DNA of 27,343 nucleotides from an uncultured Candidatus Saccharibacteria bacterium (GTDB taxonomy: Bacteria; Patescibacteriota; Saccharimonadia; CAILAD01; GCA-016700035). A model generated the notes under the pieces. That model searched no databases. It was not told the DNA's origin and saw nothing but the letters and a program-made list of their open reading frames with translations. Made by a program: the position numbers and the translations under genes. Where the stretch lies: positions 1-27,343 of the forward strand of contig CALKUN010000122.1 of assembly GCA_937996675.1 (NCBI GenBank). The letters run 5' to 3'. Below, one piece after another: positions 13,184 to 20,388 of this stretch. Within the stretch, counting starts at the first letter, position 1. Each line of letters starts with the position of its first letter.

Positions 13184-15082
13184 CTAACGGTACCGCTGGG
13201 CTGCGAGCAGCACACCACCGATGAGCATCATGGAGGCCAACAACATGTAAAGCACCCAAGGCTCTCCAGTACCTGCCAGGTTAGTGGACTGGCTCATTGC
13301 AGCAGCTGCGCCTCCGGTACCCGGCTGGCTCGGAGAGCTCGTATTGCCTCCACCTCCCCCACCATTGGATGGAGCACCTGCTGCTGTCGCCAACCCGGCA
13401 GGATCGCTAATATTCCCGTTCAGAGCGCCATCAGTATCCAGGGCACCCCCGTCAGTTACGGTATACGTGACGAGCGTTACTTCATTCCCATTAATATCTA
13501 TTTCTTGCGTAGTCGCGCCGCTGATAGTCGTGTACTCCTCGGTATTCGGGTTGTACTTTCTAACGGCAAGGTTAGCGTCAGGCACATTGTAATAATATCG
13601 CTTGATCGTCGCCGTGTAGCCGGGCGTACCGCACGCAAGAGTGAAATCAATTAGGCCATTCACATACTCAAAGCCATCGTCTTGTACGCTCGCCGAATCC
13701 TGATCAATCGAGGTAGCTGAATTGACGGTGCAGGCATTCGACACCTCTAGAACCACCGTCTTATTTGTCACAGGGCTCGTGTAGCTGTAGAGATTCGCTT
13801 GCTGTGCATCATCGACACCGTCGTCATTGAGGTCGGCACCGAGCTCGGGATTGAGCACCGTAAGACTTGATGCACCAACATTATTACTCACCGATCCCTG
13901 TAGACTAGAGAAATTAGCCGACGAGACTGCGTATGTGCCAGCGACTGAAGTGACAACAGGTAGTGACACAACGCAGTTTGATCCAGAAGCTACTGATGCC
14001 CCAGATAGTACAGCCGTACCACCGCCGGGGCTAGATGTCAGACTACCACCACAGCTATTCGTTGGCGTCGCAGCTCCGACCACGAGCCCGCTGGGTAGTG
14101 CCAGACTATACCCGAGTGAGCCAACAGTTGAGAGTACAGTATTGGCAATCGAAATATTAAGAAACACCGGCACATCGATATCTGTCGTGGCGGCAGACAA
14201 GACTGCGTTAAGATTGGTACCTTGCTTGGTGGCAAATTGCTGGAGAGTTGCAGTCTGAGTGCCGGGGGTGGATCCCAAGTTCCACTGCATCATTAGTCCG
14301 GCATCATGATTTGAACCAGTAACAACATATCCAATATTCCCGCCAGAACGGACCGTAGCATATGGGGCGCTATATTGCTGAGATGTCGCACCATCAAACG
14401 CTTTTGAACCGGCTACTTCTCGCAATCCAAACATTATCTGAGACGACGTATTCAGAGATATCACTGAGCGGACTGGGTCAGTAAGCATTATGCCGTAGCC
14501 CGAGTCGGACGAACCAGGCGCTGTATCGCCGCCCAAGTAAAACTTAACTGCAGCCGTATTCCCATCTGGAATAGCAAAACTATAGCTATCGGTAACGTAG
14601 TCGTTTGGGAAGATATAGCTTACGGAGCGTGTGATCGTATAAGTGCGTCCACCAGTAATGGCGGTGTAGCGGAGTACCGCTGCCGAATTTCCAACATTGC
14701 TCGTGCGGGTACCTTCTGAAGTCGCCCCCGACGTACTCAATACCTCGATTGAGTTCCAGGCCGAACTTCCACTCGAAGCTGGTCCTGCCTGCCCAAAATG
14801 AGTCCCGCCGACATTCAACATCGGCGCACCGGCGCCACAGCAGTACTGGTACGTATTGCGATGCACCACCGCATCAGCACCGGCATAGGCATAGTTCGGG
14901 TTGCCACTGGCCCCAAGAGAGTTGATGGTAAATCTTACTCCATCTGACCCATTCGCAAGCACACCTCCTCCAGGATTCAACGTTACCTGACCTGCCGGGC
15001 CGACTTGTGCAGCTTCCGCTCTACGAGGTGATGAGAATATTCCCTGTACTGAAACAACCAGTATAAGGAATACAACTACCAC
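13184..15082 (-). CDS. Large surface protein with LAxTG sortase signal; start region disrupted by UGA
   Basis: A secreted 632-residue protein. The signal peptide core is VVVFLILVVSVQGIF, ending near RRAEAA. Then come beta-rich repeats of a Gly/Ser/Thr/Asn-rich adhesin-like region (residues 20-400), a calcium-loop-like DLNDDGVDDAQ, a domain resembling the choice-of-anchor U type (about 415-575), a Gly/Ser/Pro linker (GGGGGGNTSSPSQPGTGG) and the sorting signal LAGTG (602-606), a membrane helix and QRYR. The coordinates use the GTG at 15082. The best initiation site, an ATG at 15106 with GAGGTG upstream and in the same frame, runs into TGA at codon 3 (15098-15100), so the gene either restarts at a weak codon or is disabled. 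Promoter: TATGC-TACTAT at 15132-15141. Confidence 0.8.
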   Translation of the reverse strand: MVVVFLILVVSVQGIFSSPRRAEAAQVGPAGQVTLNPGGGVLANGSDGVRFTINSLGASGNPNYAYAGADAVVHRNTYQYCCGAGAPMLNVGGTHFGQAGPASSGSSAWNSIEVLSTSGATSEGTRTSNVGNSAAVLRYTAITGGRTYTITRSVSYIFPNDYVTDSYSFAIPDGNTAAVKFYLGGDTAPGSSDSGYGIMLTDPVRSVISLNTSSQIMFGLREVAGSKAFDGATSQQYSAPYATVRSGGNIGYVVTGSNHDAGLMMQWNLGSTPGTQTATLQQFATKQGTNLNAVLSAATTDIDVPVFLNISIANTVLSTVGSLGYSLALPSGLVVGAATPTNSCGGSLTSSPGGGTAVLSGASVASGSNCVVSLPVVTSVAGTYAVSSANFSSLQGSVSNNVGASSLTVLNPELGADLNDDGVDDAQQANLYSYTSPVTNKTVVLEVSNACTVNSATSIDQDSASVQDDGFEYVNGLIDFTLACGTPGYTATIKRYYYNVPDANLAVRKYNPNTEEYTTISGATTQEIDINGNEVTLVTYTVTDGGALDTDGALNGNISDPAGLATAAGAPSNGGGGGGNTSSPSQPGTGGAAAAMSQSTNLAGTGEPWVLYMLLASMMLIGGVLLAAQRYR

Positions 15083-15131
15083 AAACCGCCAAATTACTCA
15101 ACGCATTCACACCTCAATTACTATTGATTTA

Positions 15132-15141
15132 ATAGTAGCAT
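15132..15141 (-). promoter_or_regulatory. Extended -10 box of the large surface protein gene
   Basis: Minus strand TATGC followed by TACTAT (15132-15137). The predicted start near 15125 leaves 19 nt before the ATG at 15106, enough for the GAGGTG ribosome site. An inverted repeat TACTATT / AATAGTA overlaps the box. Confidence 0.5.
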
Positions 15142-15290
15142 AAGCAAGATAAGATTACCTATATTGAAACATGTGCCCCTTATACGGCGTCGATCGTACG
15201 GTATGTTTGTCGCCAAAAAACAGACAAACCGAACTCCAAGAGCAAAAACACAAAACAAATACCGGTCATGGAAACCGGCCTTAATTATAT

Positions 15291-15430
15291 AAGTCCTATT
15301 TGGCTCGGACGGTAGGACTTCTCGTTCATAAATGAACGGGAGAATGTTCACTCCTCGACAAAAAGAAGCGTGCTTCCTTTTGTCTGCGGGGCTCCATTAT
15401 TGAACCTTGGGTTTCGAGCCCTGCCAGCTC
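15291..15430. other. Cluster of short inverted repeats between the surface protein gene and tRNA-Gln
   Basis: No gene is seen in this stretch. It holds AAGTCCTA / TAGGACTT (15291-15298, 15313-15320), enclosing a copy of the tRNA 3' end; CGTTCAT-AA-ATGAACG (15323-15338); GACAAAA / TTTTGTC (15357-15363, 15378-15384), with an inner AAGC / GCTT; and GGGCTC...GAGCCC (15389 onward). Some may act as terminators for the tRNA transcript, which runs into this region. The density is much higher than elsewhere in the window. Confidence 0.5.
15301..15319 (-). repeat. Isolated copy of the tRNA-Gln 3' end including CCA
   Basis: 19 bases identical to 15477-15495. Read on the minus strand they are the last 19 nt of the tRNA with discriminator G and CCA (ending GTCCGAGCCA). 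The copy lies 158 bases downstream of the tRNA 3' end and has no tRNA body attached. Confidence 0.8.
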
Positions 15431-15438
15431 AAACTAAA

Positions 15439-15474
15439 GAAATATCTCGATACATAAATGTATCGAGATATTTC
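15439..15474 (-). terminator. Long hairpin directly after tRNA-Gln
   Basis: 17-bp perfect arms (15439-15455 and 15458-15474) around AA, starting 2 bases after the encoded CCA; TTTAG follows on the minus strand. It is probably the processing or termination hairpin of the tRNA transcript. Confidence 0.6.
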
Positions 15475-15476
15475 TC

Positions 15477-15552
15477 TGGCTCGGACGGTAGGACTCGAAC
15501 CTACGATCTCCTGCGCCAGAAGCAGGCGCCTTACCAACTTGGCCACGTCCGA
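15477..15552 (-). tRNA. tRNA-Gln (anticodon CUG)
   Basis: A full cloverleaf of 76 nt including an encoded CCA. Acceptor TCGGACG pairs with CGTCCGA; D stem GCC/GGC; anticodon stem CCTGC/GCAGG with loop TTCTGGC, giving anticodon CTG at positions 34-36; variable loop AGATC; T stem GTAGG/CCTAC with loop TTCGAGT; discriminator G73. The weak U1-A72 pair is a known identity feature of glutamine tRNAs. It decodes CAG. In many bacteria such tRNAs are charged by Glu misacylation and the GatCAB amidotransferase; nothing here tells which route is used. Parts of its 5' and 3' ends recur alone on either side. Confidence 0.97.
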
Positions 15553-15612
15553 TTAGTATTCAATGATGAATGGTTTTTATATTATTGCGAGTTATTCCTT
15601 GCCCTACAAGTG

Positions 15613-15676
15613 TAAGGCGAAGATTATGAATCTCATCTGGCTGAAGCCAGCTGAGACACCAACTTGGCCACGTCCG
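15613..15676 (-). repeat. Copy of the tRNA-Gln 5' end joined to hairpins (tRNA-like remnant)
   Basis: 15658-15676 is identical over 19 bases to the 5' part of tRNA-Gln (15533-15551). On the minus strand it continues into a strong hairpin (15631-15656: TCTCA...TGAGA with CTGGC/GCCAG inside) and the small stem AGATT/AATCT, but no 3' acceptor strand matching GCCGGAC or CCGGACG is found. It therefore looks like a degenerate tRNA rather than a working one. Confidence 0.6.
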
Positions 15677-15829
15677 GCTACAAATTTCTACTGGCTGTTG
15701 CTCTTTTTCTATCAAGAGTAACTTGGCAATTATACCTTTGTATGACCTAATCTTCAATAAGGGGGCACGCCAACAAACTTACTATTACTATACATTCTGA
15801 GAATTTGGACAAAATTATTATGCTTATGC

Positions 15830-15835
15830 TATACT
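15830..15835 (+). promoter_or_regulatory. Extended -10 box of the glycosidase-like gene
   Basis: TATACT preceded by TATGC. The predicted start near 15842 gives an A-rich 32-nt leader without a clear Shine-Dalgarno site. A second TATACT at 15864 or so is too close to the ATG to act as a -10. Confidence 0.55.
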
Positions 15836-15873
15836 CCTCGCAAACCTCGCAAAAATAAAAACGGATATACTCC

Positions 15874-17409
15874 ATGGCAACAAAAAAGAAGCGATCCAGC
15901 CCCCTGACCAGCAGGGCACTGTCAAAGAATCATGCCTTAACTGGTGCAATCTTTATCTTGCTCGTCATACTAACAGGATTCATTATCCTTACATCGCGTG
16001 CCGCCACGCCGCAACAGGTATCCGCGAGGGGAAACCTCTATGGCATCACTATAGAAAACCCTCAACAGATCGATAAGATAGTTGAGTCAATAAAAAATCT
16101 CAGCTGGAAACCGACAGTACGTATAGTCTTTCAGGCTGAAGATAGTAATCCCTCTACCTATATAGCGTATCTTCAAAAACTCAAACCCTACGCGACCATC
16201 ATGGGTGAAATACTAGACTCCGAGGCCATGCAAGATATGTCTGAACCGGTCTATCAAAAGCGAGTAAATGATTATGTGGGTCAGCTCGATCAGTATGTTG
16301 ATATTTGGGAGATCGGAAACGAAATAAATGGAAGCTGGCTTGGTGACAATAATCTTCGATCTCGTAATGTCGGTTATGCATACGATGCAGTCCGAGCAAA
16401 GAATAAGCCCACCGCCCTCACTACATGGTTCGATCCTCCGAGCTGCGTTGATCCATCATATGAGATGATCAAATGGAACAAGCAATACATTCCCGAACGA
16501 GTGAAGAGTGGCGTCTCCTATGCACTTGTGAGCTATTATGGATCATCGTGCAAGAGCTATAACCAACAGGTCAACGGCAGCCCTCATACCTGGGATGACT
16601 TCGAGCACCTCACAACCTCCCAGTGGACGACAGTATTCCAGAACATGCGTAGTGTGTTTCCGAGCGCCAAGCTTGGGTTTGGAGAAGTCGGCTATCAAAA
16701 CGATACGCCTGCATTCGAAGGCCCAGGCAATACCAAGATGAGCGACATAGAGAAAGTCCGCCTCATAAAAGAATATTATGGTCTCAAAATATCTATTCCA
16801 GGCTATATTGGTGGGTACTTTTATTGGGAAGGATCACAAGACCTCGTACCAAAAGGTAATCCTATTTGGGTGGGCCTGAACGAAGCATTAGACCTTCAAG
16901 CCAGGGCTCTGGGAGACACAAGCACCACGACCACCCCTCTTACAACGCCTTCGATGACTCCAACACCTAGCCCCACTCCGACCAAAGCACCTACACCTTC
17001 TGTCACCCCAACCTCCACACCGGTCAACACAAAGACGCCAACCCCTACGCCGCTTCCCGCAACACCTGCCCCTACCTCTTCGCCTACACCGGATAAGACA
17101 CCCCCAACAACTCCGACCGGGTTATCTCTCACATTTAGCTATGACTTCTTTCGGGGAAGCTACAATCTTCGAACTACGTGGCAAGTATCACGAGACAACG
17201 TTGATACAACAGTGCAATATCGAATAATCCGTAATAACGCTGTCATCAGCCAGCTATCAACATCATCATATGCCGACTACTCAATCCAGCCCGATACGCC
17301 GTATACCTACCAAGTAATCGCGTATGACAAGGCTCAGAACTCATCGGCCGCGTCCGTGCCTGTGAGTACTACCATCCGATGCTTCTTTATATTCTGCGGA
17401 ATGCAATAG
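15874..17409 (+). CDS. Membrane-anchored clan GH-A glycosidase-like protein with FN3 domain
   Basis: A 511-residue protein facing outside. A basic head (MATKKKRSS) and one hydrophobic helix (about 23-42, AIFILLVILTGFIILTS) form a signal anchor. Next is a TIM-barrel-like domain (about 50-345) with the two clan GH-A catalytic signatures: WEIGNEI with the acid/base Glu150 after Asn149, and LGFGEVGY with the probable nucleophile Glu271. A Pro/Thr linker of about 60 residues (TPTPSPTPTKAPTP and similar) leads to a fibronectin type III domain starting DKTPPTTPTG and ending VPVSTTI. The last residues RCFFIFCGMQ contain two cysteines. I cannot assign the GH family or substrate. It may act on host or community polysaccharide. 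It lies immediately upstream of the ABC transporter operon. Confidence 0.82.
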   Translation: MATKKKRSSPLTSRALSKNHALTGAIFILLVILTGFIILTSRAATPQQVSARGNLYGITIENPQQIDKIVESIKNLSWKPTVRIVFQAEDSNPSTYIAYLQKLKPYATIMGEILDSEAMQDMSEPVYQKRVNDYVGQLDQYVDIWEIGNEINGSWLGDNNLRSRNVGYAYDAVRAKNKPTALTTWFDPPSCVDPSYEMIKWNKQYIPERVKSGVSYALVSYYGSSCKSYNQQVNGSPHTWDDFEHLTTSQWTTVFQNMRSVFPSAKLGFGEVGYQNDTPAFEGPGNTKMSDIEKVRLIKEYYGLKISIPGYIGGYFYWEGSQDLVPKGNPIWVGLNEALDLQARALGDTSTTTTPLTTPSMTPTPSPTPTKAPTPSVTPTSTPVNTKTPTPTPLPATPAPTSSPTPDKTPPTTPTGLSLTFSYDFFRGSYNLRTTWQVSRDNVDTTVQYRIIRNNAVISQLSTSSYADYSIQPDTPYTYQVIAYDKAQNSSAASVPVSTTIRCFFIFCGMQ

Positions 17410-17423
17410 GAGTTCCTCAGGAG

Positions 17424-17429
17424 TATACT
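17424..17429 (+). promoter_or_regulatory. -10 box of the ABC transporter operon
   Basis: TATACT ends 7 bases before the ATG at 17437; predicted leader of 1 nt. No Shine-Dalgarno site in front of the ATG. Confidence 0.55.
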
Positions 17430-17436
17430 CAGAGTA

Positions 17437-18363
17437 ATGGCCTCGCAAAAAACCACCCTTCTCAAGCTCGATAGCATCACCAAGACTTTTGGCCATACCC
17501 ATGCTGTGTCACAGGCCAGCTTCTCCGTAGATGCTGGCGAAGTTGTCGGCTTTCTCGGACCCAATGGTGCTGGCAAATCCACCACTATCCGTATGATCAT
17601 GCAAGAGATCTACCCGACCTCCGGGTCTCTCGAGCTCTTCGGTATCGGCAATAGTCCAGCTGCTCACCGGCATGAGGCAATTGGCTACCTTGCGAGCGAC
17701 ATGACCTACGAAGAGGGTCTGACTGGTGCGCAATATCTCATCTTTGTAAATCATCTGCGTGGTGGTGGCCATGAGGATCGTATCAAAAGCCTGTGCCACA
17801 AGCTCGATGCCAATCTTCACCATCGTATCCGCACCCTCTCGCGAGGCAACAAACAGAAGATCGGTCTGATCGCTGCCGTGATGCACCAACCGAAGCTGCT
17901 TATCATGGACGAACCCACCAGCGGCTTTGATCCGCTGATGCAGAATGTATTCCTCGATCTCATCCGAGAGCATACCAGCGCTGGAGGTGGCGCACTTATC
18001 TCATCGCATATCCTGAGCGAAATACAGCACTCAGCCGATCGAGTGGTTTTCATCGCTGATGGCAAAATCCTGGGAGAACAGAACATCCACACGCTTCTGC
18101 GCGAAAGTCCGCTCCAGATACACCTCCGCTTCACCTCAGACTCTCTCGCAAAGACTGCCTACACAAAGCTCACTAAGATCGCCGATCTCAAGCTCGATGA
18201 CCAATCGGGCGACTCACTCCGGGCTACCTATCGCGGCGAAGTCCAAGTCCTCCTGAAGGCCCTAGCTACGCTCAAGCCAGACCAGTGCCTCATCCAAGAG
18301 CCAGAGCTCGAAGAGATCTTCATGCAGTACTATAACAAGCCTACCGAGAAAGCCGCCGTATGA
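17437..18363 (+). CDS. ABC transporter ATP-binding protein
   Basis: ATPase of an ABC-2 type exporter. Walker A GPNGAGKST (41-49), Q-loop region around IMQEIYPTSG, signature LSRGN (134-138, a variant of LSGGQ), Walker B LLIMDEP with Asp158 and Glu159, and the switch histidine in SSH. The C-terminal 85 residues form the small extra domain usual in drug, lipid or polysaccharide exporters of the DrrA/CcmA type. At 308 residues it is of normal length. The start is set by the -10 box 7 bases upstream. Its stop overlaps the start of the permease gene (ATGA), so translation is probably coupled. The exported substrate is unknown. Confidence 0.95.
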   Translation: MASQKTTLLKLDSITKTFGHTHAVSQASFSVDAGEVVGFLGPNGAGKSTTIRMIMQEIYPTSGSLELFGIGNSPAAHRHEAIGYLASDMTYEEGLTGAQYLIFVNHLRGGGHEDRIKSLCHKLDANLHHRIRTLSRGNKQKIGLIAAVMHQPKLLIMDEPTSGFDPLMQNVFLDLIREHTSAGGGALISSHILSEIQHSADRVVFIADGKILGEQNIHTLLRESPLQIHLRFTSDSLAKTAYTKLTKIADLKLDDQSGDSLRATYRGEVQVLLKALATLKPDQCLIQEPELEEIFMQYYNKPTEKAAV

Positions 18364-19154
18364 TCCGCTCAATCTATCTCAAGACACTCTACCAAAAGCG
18401 CTGGATGACTTTCTGGTGGGTAATTGGGGTGGTGGCTATGGTCAGCTTCACGCTCCTCTTCTTCCCGACGCTCAAAAATAGCAACTTGGCTGAGACTTTT
18501 GCTCAACTGCCAGTACAATTTGCCAAACTGGCTGGCGACTCCCTCAGCTTTAATAGCATCCAAGGTTACGTCGGCGAACAACTCTTCGGTCTACGCCTCC
18601 CCATAATGACCATCATCTTGGCTATCACGCTCTTCACCGGCCTCACCGCCACCGAGGAAGATCGAGGTACGTTGGCGAGTCAACTCACCCTTCCGATTTC
18701 CCGTACTCGTTTGCTGATCGAAAAATTTTTAGCAGCAACGACCATCCTTGCGATCATCCATATCGCCATAGGCATCGGCATAATACTCACACTCATTGGC
18801 ATACATGAGAGTCTTTCCATCCTGCGTCTCGTACAGACATTGTTGGGCTGCTTACTCTTGTCGTTGTCGATCGGCTCATTCGTATTCTTCATCGGTGCCG
18901 CCACCGGACTTCGATCCTTGGCTATTGGGGTAAGCTCATATATCGTCTTTCAGTCATATCTACTTAGCTCACTCGTCAGCAGCATTGATGAACTTAAGAC
19001 GATTGAACAAATCTCACTCTTTCATTATTTCCCCAGCCTACAAGTAATGCGGCATGGACCAAACGGTAGCGATACTCTCGTCTTTGTTGGAGTGATACTC
19101 ACATTCTTAGCACTCGCTTGCATCACGTTCAAACGACGCGATATTCGTAATTAG
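18360..19154 (+). CDS. ABC-2 type transporter permease
   Basis: Membrane partner of the preceding ATPase (264 aa). Helices are visible at about residues 17-36, 75-96, 124-150, 160-185, 190-212 and 237-257, the six expected for ABC-2 permeases. The motif TATEEDRGTLASQLTLPISRTRLLIEKFL (about 97-125) corresponds to the conserved cytoplasmic coupling region with E-x-G-T-L-x-x-L-P-x-S/T-R-x-x. The gene begins in the 4-base ATGA overlap with the ATPase gene, with no separate ribosome site. Its TAG stop overlaps the stop of queA on the opposite strand. Confidence 0.92.
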   Translation: MIRSIYLKTLYQKRWMTFWWVIGVVAMVSFTLLFFPTLKNSNLAETFAQLPVQFAKLAGDSLSFNSIQGYVGEQLFGLRLPIMTIILAITLFTGLTATEEDRGTLASQLTLPISRTRLLIEKFLAATTILAIIHIAIGIGIILTLIGIHESLSILRLVQTLLGCLLLSLSIGSFVFFIGAATGLRSLAIGVSSYIVFQSYLLSSLVSSIDELKTIEQISLFHYFPSLQVMRHGPNGSDTLVFVGVILTFLALACITFKRRDIRN

Positions 19155-20221
19155 TCGATCAACATCGAATCGCCATAGCTCAAGAACTGATAGTCTCCGG
19201 CTAGTGCGTGTCGATAAGCCCCCGCTAAGTGATCGGTTCCAGCAAAAGCGGCGGCCAGCTGTAGCACGGTTGAATCTGGTGCATGAAAGTTTGTCAGCAA
19301 TACATCCACAATCGCAAACTCATACCCCGGCGTAATAAAAATGTCAGCCTCACCACGAATACGGTCACTGCTTGCTCGTGAATGGTGACGGCCGGTATCG
19401 AGATCTAGTGACGCCTCGTCGAGCAATGCCTCCCGGGCGTGTTCGAGCGCGCGAGTAACGGTTGTGCCAATTGCGACGACTCGTCTCCCCTCCGCCTTGG
19501 CTTGACGGATCGCGCGAACTGTACGCTGTGGAATTGAGTAGTATTCTTCATGCATAACATGCTCAGATACGGTGTCTGTGCGAATGGGCAAGAATGTTCC
19601 TCGACCAACATGGAGGGTCAGCGACTCAAATGTAATACCCTTCGATTTCATTGCGGCAATCAACTCATCAGTCAGATTAAGTGAAGCAGTTGGCGCAGCC
19701 ACCGAACCATCCTTGCGAGCGAACACTGCTTGGTATCGCTCTCGGTCTTCCGGCTCGTCGTCGCGCTTGATATAGGGCGGGAGGGGTACATGGCCGTACC
19801 GCTCTGCAATGACTTGCGGTGGAATGGTCGCCCGAATGAGTGCCTGACCGCCTTCAAACACCTGCAGCACCTCAATGTTCTCATCCCCGATCGTCAAGAT
19901 ATCACCCACTCGTAACTTACCCCTATATATAACTCGAGCATTCATCGAGAGCAGTGGTGTCGTGTGTTTCTCGCTCAGGAACAGCTCCCGTTGCTGACCG
20001 CTAGCTGTCGTTGCAAGTAACCGCGCCTTAATCACACGAGTATTATTGATGATCACGAGGTCATCTGGACGCAGCAATTCCGACAGATCAGCGTATCGCC
20101 TATCATCGAGCTCGCCTGTCGTGCGGTCGACACGCAACAGCCTCGACCCACCTCGCTCGGCGGGTGGATGGAAGGCAATGCGATCTTGTGGGAGCTCGTA
20201 TGCAAAGGGGGCGATTGACAT
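19151..20221 (-). CDS. queA: S-adenosylmethionine:tRNA ribosyltransferase-isomerase QueA
   Basis: Transfers and isomerises the ribosyl part of SAM onto preQ1 in tRNA (Asp, Asn, His, Tyr), giving epoxyqueuosine at wobble position 34. At 356 residues it has the normal length. Signature stretches are FAYELPQDRIAFHP at the N-terminus, the RLLRVDR and VIINNTRVIKARL strands, VPLPPYIKR, ERYQAVFA, GSVAAPTASLN, TLHVGRGTFLPI, MHEEYY, GTTVTRALE, FITPGYEF and LLTNFHAPDSTVLQLAAAF. I chose the ATG at 20221: TAAACT ends 6 bases upstream, so the mRNA is probably leaderless; an ATG two codons upstream would precede the transcript start. The tgt partner is not in the window. It converges on the ABC permease with stops overlapping. 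Confidence 0.96.
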   Translation of the reverse strand: MSIAPFAYELPQDRIAFHPPAERGGSRLLRVDRTTGELDDRRYADLSELLRPDDLVIINNTRVIKARLLATTASGQQRELFLSEKHTTPLLSMNARVIYRGKLRVGDILTIGDENIEVLQVFEGGQALIRATIPPQVIAERYGHVPLPPYIKRDDEPEDRERYQAVFARKDGSVAAPTASLNLTDELIAAMKSKGITFESLTLHVGRGTFLPIRTDTVSEHVMHEEYYSIPQRTVRAIRQAKAEGRRVVAIGTTVTRALEHAREALLDEASLDLDTGRHHSRASSDRIRGEADIFITPGYEFAIVDVLLTNFHAPDSTVLQLAAAFAGTDHLAGAYRHALAGDYQFLSYGDSMLID

Positions 20222-20227
20222 CCACAC

Positions 20228-20233
20228 AGTTTA
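20228..20233 (-). promoter_or_regulatory. -10 box of queA
   Basis: Minus strand TAAACT preceded by TTTGC, ending exactly 6 bases before the ATG at 20221. Confidence 0.6.
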
Positions 20234-20252
20234 GCAAAAATCACATAGAAAA

Positions 20253-20280
20253 GCCCCTACGTCGCAGTGGACGTAGGGGC
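20253..20280 (-). terminator. Intrinsic terminator upstream of queA
   Basis: Perfect 11-bp arms GCCCCTACGTC / GACGTAGGGGC with a 6-nt loop; TTTTC follows on the minus strand. It ends the trmD transcript and lies just upstream of the queA promoter. Confidence 0.85.
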
Positions 20281-20297
20281 GGAAATGTACGATGGCT

Positions 20298-20363
20298 CTA
20301 GATTTTTTCCAGAGCTCGCATGGCAGCATAGACGCCACCAGACTTTTCGAGACGCTCGAGCTC
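20298..20363 (-). pseudogene. Possible C-terminal remnant of a lost gene (21 codons)
   Basis: Between the trmD stop and the terminator, the minus strand reads ELERLEKSGGVYAAMRALEKI followed by TAG. The composition looks like a genuine protein C-terminus (amphipathic helix), and an intrinsic terminator follows as after a real gene. But the frame is closed by three stops just upstream (TAA at 20364-20366 and two before) and has no start except an internal ATG that would encode only 7 residues. I cannot identify the parent gene. Chance is a real alternative for such a short stretch. Confidence 0.3.
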
Positions 20364-20388
20364 TTATGCTTACTTGAATAAAGATTAT

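Larger units (their letters stand above)
15553..15873. other. Intergenic region upstream of tRNA-Gln and of the glycosidase gene
   Basis: No protein gene is seen. It contains the probable tRNA promoter (an A/T-rich TAATATAAA on the minus strand near 15585), the tRNA 5'-end copy with its hairpins (15613-15676), a further inverted repeat GCCTTACA/TGTAGGGC read on the minus strand (about 15601-15618), and, towards the right, the promoter of the gene at 15874. Confidence 0.5.

Noticed and set aside
13184..15106. UGA as a sense codon (genetic code 25), suggested by the in-frame TGA at 15098-15100
   Set aside because: tatC, the Tat-signal gene, the deacetylase, the desaturase, the ABC ATPase and others here end at TGA in sensible places, several followed directly by terminators or overlapping starts.
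15121..15351. A 76-codon open frame on the minus strand in the hairpin-rich region
   Set aside because: No ribosome site; it covers the surface protein promoter and the tRNA 3'-end copy, and its composition is not convincing.
15386..15425. A T arm (GGGTTTCGAGCCC) on the plus strand suggesting a second tRNA or tmRNA
   Set aside because: No acceptor stem, anticodon arm, CCA or tag peptide could be found around it.
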